64,000 nucleotides of DNA from a bacterium 1XD8-76 (GTDB lineage Bacteria > Bacillota > Clostridia > Lachnospirales > Lachnospiraceae), in assembly GCA_003611955.1 (NCBI GenBank), contig RAZE01000001.1, positions 558,001 to 622,000 on the forward strand, read 5' to 3'. The position numbers and the translations under genes were made by a program. Position 1 is the stretch's first letter, and each line of letters begins with the position of its first letter. Positions 1 to 7,440 of this stretch are shown here, one piece after another. The notes below the pieces were generated by a model that saw only the letters and a program-made list of their open reading frames with translations, did not search any database and was not told where the DNA came from.

Positions 1-1
1 G

Positions 2-724
2 CATATCCAGCGGATGATAAACAAAAGCCTTATCAATCTTGGCATGGATTATGTAGATTTATATATCTATCATATGTGGGACTATGAAACACCTCTTTAT
101 GACATCATGGAGGGACTGGATCATGTAGTGAAGGCGGGAAAAGCCCGCTATATCGGCATTGCCAACTGTTATGCTTACCAGCTTGTCAGGGCAAATGCAC
201 TGGCGGAAAAAGAAGGGTTCGCAAAATTTATATCCGTACAGAATCATTATAATCTCATTTTCCGGGAAGAAGAACGGGAAATGACAAAGCTCTGTTGTGA
301 AGATCAGATTGCCATGACACCTTACAGCGCACTGGCAGGAGGCAGACTTGCGAAATATCCCGGCGAAACTTCAAAGCGTATGCAGGAGGACAGTTATGCA
401 AGGCTGAAATATGACGCTACCACAGAGCAGGACGGCGCAATTATCAGAAGGGTTGCGCTCCTTGCAGAGAAAAGAGGCGTCTCTATGACGGAGATTTCTC
501 TTGCATGGCTTATGGCAAAAGTAACCTCACCGATAGTCGGCGCAACGAAACTTCATCATGTGGAGGGCGCGGCAAAGGCGGCGGAGCTGAAATTATCGGA
601 AGAAGAAATTTCCTGTCTGGAGGAACTTTATATACCTCACAAACTGGTGGGCGTGATGGCGCAGAATACACAGGATACTGCAAAGGAAAGTCATGTGTGG
701 TCTGCAGGGAACCAGAAAATTTGA
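2..724 (+). CDS. Aldo/keto reductase, 5' end missing
   Basis: NADPH-dependent oxidoreductase of the aldo/keto reductase superfamily; the reading frame is open from base 2, so the true start and the N-terminal catalytic Asp/Tyr lie before the window. Visible family marks are the strand carrying the catalytic His (DLYIYHMWD), the LDHVVKAGKARYIGIAN segment, the SVQNHYNL strand and the C-terminal cofactor-binding segment with SPIVGATK. About 240 residues are present of a usual 310-330. The carboxymuconolactone decarboxylase gene follows after 17 bases and is probably cotranscribed. The substrate cannot be told from sequence. Confidence 0.9.
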   Translation, partial: HIQRMINKSLINLGMDYVDLYIYHMWDYETPLYDIMEGLDHVVKAGKARYIGIANCYAYQLVRANALAEKEGFAKFISVQNHYNLIFREEEREMTKLCCEDQIAMTPYSALAGGRLAKYPGETSKRMQEDSYARLKYDATTEQDGAIIRRVALLAEKRGVSMTEISLAWLMAKVTSPIVGATKLHHVEGAAKAAELKLSEEEISCLEELYIPHKLVGVMAQNTQDTAKESHVWSAGNQKI

Positions 725-741
725 CTGCGGGAGGCGTTGGA

Positions 742-1500
742 ATGGAACGATTCAATATTGCGGAAAAGAATCATCAGGACTGGTTCGGAGGTCATTATTT
801 TTCCGATCATCAATATGATCCTGAATTTGAGGAGATTGTCAGGAAATTTCTTTGCGGTGATGTCCTCGTTCATGGCACATTGTCGAATGTGCAGCGGGCG
901 CTTGTTATGCTTACCGCTTTGACGGCCAGCCAGACATGGAAACCACTTTCAAAATATGTGCTGGCGGCGTTGGACATGGGAGCAGCGCCGGAAGAAATCA
1001 AAGAAACGCTGTATCAGTGCGCTCCTTATATTGGCGTGGAAAAGGTAAAATGCGCTCTGGACGAGGCAAATAAAGCCTTTCAGTCTGCCGGGATTGTTTA
1101 TCCGTTGGAAAAGCAGGCGAAAGTTACGGAGGAAAACAGGTTTGCTAAAGGTCTTGCCGTTCAGCAGGAGATTTTCGGTGAGGACAATATCAAAGCGATG
1201 CGCCGTGTTGCACCGCAGGAGTTAAAGCATATTCAGGATTATCTGTCTGCCTATTGCTTTGGCGATTTCTATACAAGAGGAACTTTGGATTTGAAAATGC
1301 GGGAACTGGTTACATTCTGTGCGATTTGCTGTCTCGGCGGCTGTGAGCCGCAGGCGAAGGCTCATGCGGGCGCAAACTTAAGCGTGGGCAATACCCGTGA
1401 AATGCTGATTGAAGCAATTACCCAATGCCTGCCGTTTATTGGATTTCCGAGGACATTAAATGCGATTTCCTGTATAAATGAAGTAACAGCAGAAAAATAA
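742..1500 (+). CDS. Carboxymuconolactone decarboxylase family protein (two CMD domains)
   Basis: 252 residues. Two copies of the CMD/AhpD-like helical fold are recognisable, roughly residues 30-110 and 150-240. The second carries the redox-type arrangement ELVTFCAICCLGG followed by a His (QAKAHAG). Such proteins are decarboxylases or peroxidase-like thiol proteins; with an aldo/keto reductase just upstream an oxidoreductase role is plausible but unproven. The frame is open further upstream, but ATG 742 has a GGGAGGCG ribosome-binding site and follows the stop of the reductase, so the longer start is unlikely. Confidence 0.85.
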   Translation: MERFNIAEKNHQDWFGGHYFSDHQYDPEFEEIVRKFLCGDVLVHGTLSNVQRALVMLTALTASQTWKPLSKYVLAALDMGAAPEEIKETLYQCAPYIGVEKVKCALDEANKAFQSAGIVYPLEKQAKVTEENRFAKGLAVQQEIFGEDNIKAMRRVAPQELKHIQDYLSAYCFGDFYTRGTLDLKMRELVTFCAICCLGGCEPQAKAHAGANLSVGNTREMLIEAITQCLPFIGFPRTLNAISCINEVTAEK

Positions 1501-1733
1501 TGGAGGATTGGTATGAGGAAAGCTATTATTGAGGGTAAAGAATTGGAACTTGCGTAAAAGGGTTATGAAATACCTTCAGGTCATCAAAGATACGGTTGAA
1601 AAATGGTCGGACTGTTTACAGGGGCTCATATGAAAAAATTCACAACAGAATTCCTTCGTTTGACAACAAAATCTGGCGCTTGCGGGTGATACTCTGGTAG
1701 AATGAGAGAGAAACCCGAAAAGGAAGTAATGGA
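1501..1733 (+). other. Intergenic region with degraded coding traces
   Basis: No intact gene is visible. A 14-codon reading frame (1513-1557) starts after a good GGAGG site and then stops; the sequence to about 1640 gives coding-like pieces in two frames (for example EIPSGHQRYG and GLFTGAHMKKF), which suggests a decayed gene. The last 100 bases carry the candidate LytTR binding repeats and the leader of the two-component operon. Confidence 0.4.
1639..1668 (+). promoter_or_regulatory. Tandem 9-bp repeats, candidate LytTR binding site
   Basis: TTCACAACA (1639-1647) and TTGACAACA (1660-1668) are direct repeats differing at one base, with 12 bases between them and 21 bases start to start. LytTR regulators such as AgrA bind 9-bp direct repeats with about 12 bp between them, reading GTT on the opposite strand, as here. 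The second copy contains a TTGACA -35 hexamer. The next gene but 65 bases encodes a LytTR regulator, so autoregulation is likely. The match to the AgrA consensus outside the GTT core is weak. Confidence 0.5.
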
Positions 1734-2453
1734 ATGCGGATAGCGATATGCGATGATGAAAAAGAGATCAGGGAGCTGCTTGGGGATAAGGTGAAGAATC
1801 TTTATCCGGAGGCGGCTCTTGCCTTTTATGCGGCGGGAGAGGAACTGCTCACGTCAAAAGAACGGCCGGATATACTGTTTCTGGACATCCAGATGCCCGG
1901 AAAGAACGGGATGGAGACAGCGGAAGAACTGCGCAGAAAATGGCGGGAGACGGTTCTCATTTTTGTGACGGCTCTGGAAGAATATGTGTTTCAGGCCTTC
2001 GATGTGGGAGCCTTTCACTATCTGGTAAAGCCGTTTACGGACGAAAAATTTGCGGAGGTTCTGAAGGGCGCCGCAGACCGGCTGGAGGAAATAAAAAGTC
2101 TCAGGAGACCGGAGCCGGAGAAATATATTATGGTCTACTCCCGGGGCAGCCATGTGAAAGTTCCGGCGGGAGATATCGTGTATGCGGAGGTGTTCAACCG
2201 CAAGGTCGTCATCCATACCACGGACGAAAACATAGAGTACTATGGGAAACTGTCGGAGCTGGAGAAAGCTCTCGGGGAAGACTTTTACAGACCTCACCGG
2301 GCGTATCTGATTCATTTTAAATATGTCACAAAATATGACGGCGCGTCTGTGACGATGAAAAACGGGAAAGTGCTGATGGCGAAAGCAAAATTTTCGGAGT
2401 TTGTGCGGAACTATTTGAAATATAATCAAAGAAAAAGAAAAGAGAACGGATGA
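1734..2453 (+). CDS. LytTR-family response regulator (AgrA-like)
   Basis: 239 residues. The N-terminal receiver domain (1-115) has the acidic pocket D8/D9, the phospho-acceptor D51 in LFLDIQMPG, T79 and K99. The C-terminal LytTR DNA-binding domain runs from about 128 to 232, with the typical FYRPHRAYLIH motif. Start ATG 1734 follows AAGGAAG. The stop overlaps the sensor kinase start by four bases (ATGA), so the two are translationally coupled. No AgrB/AgrD peptide genes are in view; the signal and target genes are unknown. Confidence 0.93.
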   Translation: MRIAICDDEKEIRELLGDKVKNLYPEAALAFYAAGEELLTSKERPDILFLDIQMPGKNGMETAEELRRKWRETVLIFVTALEEYVFQAFDVGAFHYLVKPFTDEKFAEVLKGAADRLEEIKSLRRPEPEKYIMVYSRGSHVKVPAGDIVYAEVFNRKVVIHTTDENIEYYGKLSELEKALGEDFYRPHRAYLIHFKYVTKYDGASVTMKNGKVLMAKAKFSEFVRNYLKYNQRKRKENG

Positions 2454-3823
2454 TCGACATCAACGTAATATGGGAAATAACAGTAAATATATCTATCACG
2501 ACCATGACGCTGATGACGGCAGTCTGCTGCGGATATTTTGTCAGGCCCTATCTGCGGGCCGAAAAGACGGCGGCATATGCGGGGGCAGCGTACTTTTTGA
2601 CGATGATGCTCCTGTATGTCGTTCCGACGAGGCTCAGCAATTTCACAGCATACACACTGGGCATCCTGGCAGCGTTTGTTGTCATGTGCATCAGAGACCG
2701 GAGAAATACGGACCAGAAAATATTTCTTGCGGTGACATTTTTTTCGATCCGGTGGCTTGGCATCGCCATGGCGGACAAGATAGTATTTGCCATGGAAGAG
2801 ATGGTCAGGATGAAACTGGAAAAGGACATTGCCGGGAGAGCGTGGAGACAGTTTGGGATCTATGTGGGATTTGACATACTGAATATCGGAAGCTGTTTTC
2901 TCTTTCTCATAGCCTCGATCCGGCTGCTGAACAAAGCCTACAAATACAAGGGCGAGATAATGACAAAAAAGGAACTGCTGATGATGTCGATACCGTCCCT
3001 TGTCGGTATGACAGGCTATGGGATATTGAAGGCCTGGCAGGATATCTATGTGGAGGAGATCGGAAAGGCTCTCCCGTCCGTGGATGGAATCGGGGTCTTC
3101 AGTTTTCTGCACTATCTGATTTCGGTCATCTCCATTCTGGTCATGGTGACCGTCTTTCAGAACCTGAAAGCCAGTCAGATAGAGATGGCTGGGGAGAAGC
3201 TGATTCAGAGCCAGATCGCGGACATGAAGGAACATATACGGGAAGTAGAAAAACTATATCAGGATATTCGCATGCTGCGCCACGACATGGGCAATCATAT
3301 CCAGACGATAGAGCATCTGCTCGACAAGGATGAGAAAGAAAAAGCGGCCGAGTACACCGCCGGCTTAAAACAGACATGGAAAGACACATCCATGGAGATC
3401 CGGTCCGGCAATCCGGTCACGGATGTGATACTGGCGGAGAAAAAAGGGCGGGCCGTGGAAAAAAACATAAGGTTTGCGTGTGATTTTTATTACTCGGAGG
3501 AGTACGGCGTGGACGCGTTTGATGTGAGCGTGATCTTAAATAATGCGCTGGACAACGCCCTGGAGTCGGCAGACGGGGATACCCCGTGCATCGGTATTTC
3601 CTCTTACAGAAAAAACAATATTTTCATGATCGTGGTGAGCAACAGCTATGCGGGAAAGCTTGTGACGGATGAGGAGACAGGTCTGCCCCTATCCGCAAAG
3701 AAAGGATCCGGACATGGGCTGGGGCTTGCCAATATCCGAAGAGTGGCGAATAAATATCTCGGCGATATTGTGCTGGAACAGGAGAAGGACAAAGTGATAT
3801 TGACGGTGATGCTCCAGATCTGA
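2450..3823 (+). CDS. Sensor histidine kinase with GHKL ATPase domain (AgrC-like)
   Basis: 457 residues. The first ~215 form several hydrophobic membrane segments, followed by a coiled linker (216-270), the phospho-acceptor H278 in MLRHDMGNHIQ, the N box NNALDNALESA (about 364-374) and the glycine-rich GSGHGLGLANIRR box (about 421-433). This is the HPK10/AgrC layout that pairs with LytTR regulators. It should autophosphorylate at the membrane in response to an external signal and pass the phosphate to the upstream-encoded regulator. Confidence 0.92.
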   Translation: MIDINVIWEITVNISITTMTLMTAVCCGYFVRPYLRAEKTAAYAGAAYFLTMMLLYVVPTRLSNFTAYTLGILAAFVVMCIRDRRNTDQKIFLAVTFFSIRWLGIAMADKIVFAMEEMVRMKLEKDIAGRAWRQFGIYVGFDILNIGSCFLFLIASIRLLNKAYKYKGEIMTKKELLMMSIPSLVGMTGYGILKAWQDIYVEEIGKALPSVDGIGVFSFLHYLISVISILVMVTVFQNLKASQIEMAGEKLIQSQIADMKEHIREVEKLYQDIRMLRHDMGNHIQTIEHLLDKDEKEKAAEYTAGLKQTWKDTSMEIRSGNPVTDVILAEKKGRAVEKNIRFACDFYYSEEYGVDAFDVSVILNNALDNALESADGDTPCIGISSYRKNNIFMIVVSNSYAGKLVTDEETGLPLSAKKGSGHGLGLANIRRVANKYLGDIVLEQEKDKVILTVMLQI

Positions 3824-3954
3824 TGCCCTGCCGTTTTCTATGCTTTACAACAGAATAAAACCTGTTCGCAACATATCTCTTTACTGCGGCAGCGGGCGCG
3901 CCGAAAGGAGATATAGGAAGCAAATGACGACAAAACAGAAATGGAGGATACGAG

Positions 3955-4704
3955 ATGAAAATTAATGGATTTCATGATGCAGGGGGAGCGCCGCAGGCCG
4001 CGAATCGGGCGGGCGGACAGGACGATTCCTACAGCAGAAACATCAAAAACCAGATAGCGAACGCCCAGAAACGGCTGCAGGAGATCTCTTCGGATCAGCA
4101 GCTGTCCACAGAGGAAAAGATGAAAAAGCGGCAGGAGATCCAGCAGGAGATCGCCAATCTGAATCAGCAGTTGCGGCAACATCAGATGGAACAGCGCAGG
4201 CAGCAGCAGGAGAGCAGAAAGGCGGAACGGGCATCCGGCAGCGATCCCGGGAATGACAGCGCGGGAAGCGGTTTGTCCGGGGCGGGGATGGAGGCGATGA
4301 TCTCGGCGGATTCGTCCCTGAAACAGGCGAAAGTGCAGGGAAACATGGCGAAGCAGGCGGAGGGAAAAGCCGCTGTTTTGAAGACGGAAGTGAAGCTGGA
4401 TAAAAACGATACGACTGCGGCCAGAAAGGAAAAAGAGATAGCCGAACTGGGCGCGAGGGCACAGAAAGCGACGCAGGGACAGATGTCCAGTCTTGCGGAT
4501 GCGGGGAAGGAGATCGAGAAGGCGGCGAAGGAGGGCGGCGAAGCGAAAAAGGCCGCGGACAGCACTGGCAGGACAGAGAAAACAGACGGGAAGGAGCCCG
4601 ATGAGAGGAACCGCGCCTCGGACGAAGCCGCGGAGAGAGCTGCGGAGGAGAAAAAGCAGGCGGAAGAGTGGCCGGTGTACAGATCGGTGGATGTTCGTCT
4701 ATAG
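3955..4704 (+). CDS. FlxA-like coiled-coil protein
   Basis: 249 residues, no signal peptide or membrane segment. Residues 28-90 are a Gln/Lys/Glu-rich coiled coil with the FlxA-like pattern (IKNQIANAQKRLQEISSD, then STEEKMKKRQEIQ), a family linked to flagellar regulons. Residues 90-240 are Ala/Glu/Lys-rich and probably helical or disordered. The N-terminus (MKINGF) resembles that of the 960-residue flagellar-context protein at 48575 (MKITFE). Start ATG 3955 follows GGAGG. No motility genes adjoin it, so the link is by family only. Confidence 0.65.
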   Translation: MKINGFHDAGGAPQAANRAGGQDDSYSRNIKNQIANAQKRLQEISSDQQLSTEEKMKKRQEIQQEIANLNQQLRQHQMEQRRQQQESRKAERASGSDPGNDSAGSGLSGAGMEAMISADSSLKQAKVQGNMAKQAEGKAAVLKTEVKLDKNDTTAARKEKEIAELGARAQKATQGQMSSLADAGKEIEKAAKEGGEAKKAADSTGRTEKTDGKEPDERNRASDEAAERAAEEKKQAEEWPVYRSVDVRL

Positions 4705-4720
4705 AGAAAATGAAAGATCA

Positions 4721-4760
4721 CCCCTCCGGCTGACGGGAGATATCATGTCGGCAGGAGGGG
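4721..4760. terminator. Bidirectional terminator hairpin between converging genes
   Basis: CCCCTCCGGCTGAC pairs with GTCGGCAGGAGGGG across a 12-base loop. It lies at the ends of the converging FlxA-like and GNAT genes and overlaps the last codons of the latter. The T-rich run is on the minus-strand side, so it serves the GNAT gene best. Confidence 0.6.
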
Positions 4761-5351
4761 TAATATCTGTTCTTTGTTAAGTTCCGGAAACCAGACGACA
4801 GGCTCCGGGGCTTTCGGATGTTCTTCCAATATTTTTTCCATCCATACCATATCGTACCAGGTCCCGAATTTATAACCGCACCTGCTGAAATTTCCGATAA
4901 GCCGGTAGCCGATGTGTTCATGAAACTGAACGCTGTTCCTTGTCAGATGGGCGTCTTCCTTCTCGGGATACCCGATGCAGGCGTAGAGGTTATAAATGTT
5001 CTGCAGTTTGGAAATTTCTTCCAGCGCCCGGTACAGCTTTTTGCCCAGTCCCATTTTTTGCTTATCCTCTTTTAGGTAAATGGTGGTCTCGGCACAGTGC
5101 TCATAGGCGGCGCGCCCGACGAAGGCGTGGGTGTAGGCGTAGCCGCAAATCTCTCCGTCTTTTTCCGCGGCCAGACAGGGATATTTTTTCAGTATATCTT
5201 CTATACGCCTCTGAAATTCATCCACACCGGGCACTTCGTACTCGAAGGATATCGCTGTCTTTTCCACATAGGGGGCATAGATTTCCAGCAGGGTGGGAGC
5301 GTCCTCGGGGCGGACAATGCGTAGGACAATATCGGAATATTCATTTGACAT
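4743..5351 (-). CDS. GNAT family N-acetyltransferase (phosphinothricin acetyltransferase-like)
   Basis: 202 residues. Matches the PAT/MnaT subgroup: IRIV-type start (VLRIVRPEDAPTLLEIYAPYV), the EYEVPGVDEFQRRI segment, GYAYTHAFVGRAAY, the acetyl-CoA loop QKMGLGKKLYRAL (near 105-117) and the HEHIGYRLIGNFSRCGYKFG segment. Members acetylate amino groups of methionine sulfoximine, amino acids or related compounds. The frame extends far upstream, but ATG at 5351 has an AGAGGAAA site. The last 25 residues extend beyond the usual family end. Confidence 0.88.
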   Translation of the reverse strand: MSNEYSDIVLRIVRPEDAPTLLEIYAPYVEKTAISFEYEVPGVDEFQRRIEDILKKYPCLAAEKDGEICGYAYTHAFVGRAAYEHCAETTIYLKEDKQKMGLGKKLYRALEEISKLQNIYNLYACIGYPEKEDAHLTRNSVQFHEHIGYRLIGNFSRCGYKFGTWYDMVWMEKILEEHPKAPEPVVWFPELNKEQILPLLPT

Positions 5352-5547
5352 ATCGGTTTCCTCTTTTCGATCGCCATAAATCATGTTACTACAGTATAGC
5401 ACAAAGAAATAGACTGTTCCAGATATAAATAGGGGGTTGCTTTCCGCGGAGGCGCTTTGGCGGGGACTGGATTCTTTGCCCGAAGTATGATATACTCCAG
5501 ACGCATAGGATGATTTAGAAATAAAAAATAAGGAAGCGAGGATAAAG

Positions 5548-6060
5548 ATGCACAACGGCAAAAAGCAGTTTATATTCAGGAATATAGAAAAAAGTGAGAC
5601 GGAGCAGGCGATTTCCATAGAACAGATCTGTTTTCCGCCCAACGAGGCGTGTTCGGCGGAATCTATGACGGAGCGGATCGCGGTTACGCCGGAACTTTTT
5701 CTCGTGGCGATCGATAATTCCACGGGGAAGATCGCGGGATTTTTCAACGGGATCGCCACGGATGAGGAGTCTTTCCGGGATGAATTTTTTACGGATATCC
5801 GCCTTCATGAGCCGGACGGAAAATGTGTCATGCTGCTGGGGCTGGATGTGCTGCCGGAGTACCGTGGGCACGGACTGGCGAGGGAACTCGTAAATCGGTA
5901 CGCGGCGAGGGAGAAGAAAAACGGAAGAAAGTTTCTGGTTCTCACCTGTCTGGAGGACAAGGTGGAGATGTACAAGAAGATGGGATTTGCGGATCGGGGC
6001 ATTGCAAACTCCACATGGGGGAATGAGCAGTGGCATGAGATGCGCTATGTGATCGAATGA
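5548..6060 (+). CDS. GNAT family N-acetyltransferase
   Basis: 170 residues. GNAT fold with CVMLLGLDVLPEYRGHGLARELV as the acetyl-CoA binding strand and loop (R/Q-G-x-G/A type, about 91-113) and the C-terminal EMYKKMGFADRG strand. N-terminal half contains the ICFPPNEACS segment common in AANAT-like acetyltransferases. Start ATG 5548 is preceded by GGAAGCGAGG. The glycosyltransferase gene begins 16 bases after the stop, so they are probably cotranscribed. The acceptor is unknown. Confidence 0.85.
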   Translation: MHNGKKQFIFRNIEKSETEQAISIEQICFPPNEACSAESMTERIAVTPELFLVAIDNSTGKIAGFFNGIATDEESFRDEFFTDIRLHEPDGKCVMLLGLDVLPEYRGHGLARELVNRYAAREKKNGRKFLVLTCLEDKVEMYKKMGFADRGIANSTWGNEQWHEMRYVIE

Positions 6061-6076
6061 TAAGGAGAGTGTCTGA

Positions 6077-7426
6077 ATGAATCCTCAGGTCAGTATTATT
6101 GTGCCGGTCCACAATGCGCAGGCGACGCTTCCGCGCTGTATAAACAGTATTATCCATCAGGAATACACCGACTTTGAGCTATTGCTCGTCGATGACGGGA
6201 GCACCGATCGTTCGGGTGCCATCTGCGATGAGTTTGCCGCACAGGATGGGCGGGTCACAGTGATCCACAAGGAGAACAGCGGCGTTTCCGACGCCAGAAA
6301 TCTGGCTCTTTCCAGGGCGGCGGGGACGTATCTGCAGTTTGTGGACAGCGACGACTGGATCTCGCCGGACGCCACGAAGCGCTTTGTGAAAACAGCGCAG
6401 GAAAACGGGTGTGATCTGGTGATTGCGGATTTTTATCGTGTGATCGGGAAACGTTTGTCGCCCAAGGGAAATATCGATGAGGCGGGGCCCTTTTCCCGGG
6501 AGAAGTATGCGGCGTTTATGATGGAAAGTCCCGCGGATTTTTATTATGGAGTTCTGTGGAACAAACTGTTCCGCAGAGAGATCGTCGAGAAGTACGGACT
6601 CAGAATGGATCCGTCCGTGAGCTGGTGCGAAGACTTCATGTTCAATCTGGAGTATATTCGCCACGCGAAAGTGTTCTGCGCCATACAGATTCCGCTGTAC
6701 TATTATGTAAAGACAAAGGGCTCCCTGGCCTCCCAGGGGATGAATTTTTCCAGAACCGTGAGAATGAAGCGGGATGTGTTCGACTGTTATAATAATTTCT
6801 ATAAGAATATTTTTTCCGAGGAAGATTATGAGAAGATCCGCTTTCAGGTCTATCGCTTTCTGATCGATGCCGCCGGGGACGGAACGCTCTCCCTGGGGGC
6901 GAAAAAGCTGGAAAACCGGCTGTATATATCGATGGAGGCGCTCGGCGGAACAGGGGCTTTGGCGGAGGCCTACCGTTACAACAAACTTCTGGACTATTAT
7001 CTGGAGCCGATCGGCATAAAATATGATCTGTCTCTCCAGGATGTGCGTCTGCTGCTCTGCCTTGAGGGGACAGCATCTCCGTGCAGCAAGCGGGATCTGG
7101 CGGACAGGCTGGGGGAGACGTCCCAGGGGATCACCCACAGACTGCAGAAGCTGGCCGCGAGGGGATATTTGCAGACGGAGGAGGCCCTGCCGGGCAGACA
7201 GAGAGGGAATTCCAGAAAAATAAAGCGGATGCGGATCACATTTTTGCCGGATGCGGAAGCGATTTTAGAGGAACTGCGGCAGGCGGAAGCGGAGGATATG
7301 GAACTGCGTCTCTCCGGATTTACGGAGGAGGAGAAAGAGACCTACCAGAGGCTGACCCGGAAGATAGACTATAACATGCAGAGGGTACTCTCCAATTACG
7401 GGAGTATTCTGTCATCAGAAATTTAG
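6077..7426 (+). CDS. Family 2 glycosyltransferase fused to a MarR-like winged-helix domain
   Basis: 449 residues. Residues 1-230 are a GT-A fold family 2 glycosyltransferase: VSIIVPVHNAQATL, the nucleotide-binding VDDGSTD (38-44), the NSGVSDARN segment and the metal-binding DSDD (90-93). A helical linker (230-315) follows. Residues about 318-449 look like a MarR-type winged helix: LSLQDVRLLLCLE, a helix-turn-helix CSKRDLADRLGETSQGI, a basic wing (GNSRKIKRMRITFL) and a C-terminal dimer helix. Sugar transferase and DNA-binding modules in one chain is unusual. The acceptor and DNA target are unknown. Confidence 0.85.
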   Translation: MNPQVSIIVPVHNAQATLPRCINSIIHQEYTDFELLLVDDGSTDRSGAICDEFAAQDGRVTVIHKENSGVSDARNLALSRAAGTYLQFVDSDDWISPDATKRFVKTAQENGCDLVIADFYRVIGKRLSPKGNIDEAGPFSREKYAAFMMESPADFYYGVLWNKLFRREIVEKYGLRMDPSVSWCEDFMFNLEYIRHAKVFCAIQIPLYYYVKTKGSLASQGMNFSRTVRMKRDVFDCYNNFYKNIFSEEDYEKIRFQVYRFLIDAAGDGTLSLGAKKLENRLYISMEALGGTGALAEAYRYNKLLDYYLEPIGIKYDLSLQDVRLLLCLEGTASPCSKRDLADRLGETSQGITHRLQKLAARGYLQTEEALPGRQRGNSRKIKRMRITFLPDAEAILEELRQAEAEDMELRLSGFTEEEKETYQRLTRKIDYNMQRVLSNYGSILSSEI

Positions 7427-7440
7427 CGTAAGGAAAATCG

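Noticed and set aside
505-741. N-terminal extension of the carboxymuconolactone decarboxylase gene
   Set aside because: This part overlaps the aldo/keto reductase in another frame and gives a Gly/Arg-rich non-protein-like stretch; ATG 742 with GGGAGGCG is the proper start.
3924-3965. 13-codon frame overlapping the start of the FlxA-like gene
   Set aside because: Possible leader peptide, but no regulatory codon run or alternative hairpins were seen; its overlap with the next start may be chance.
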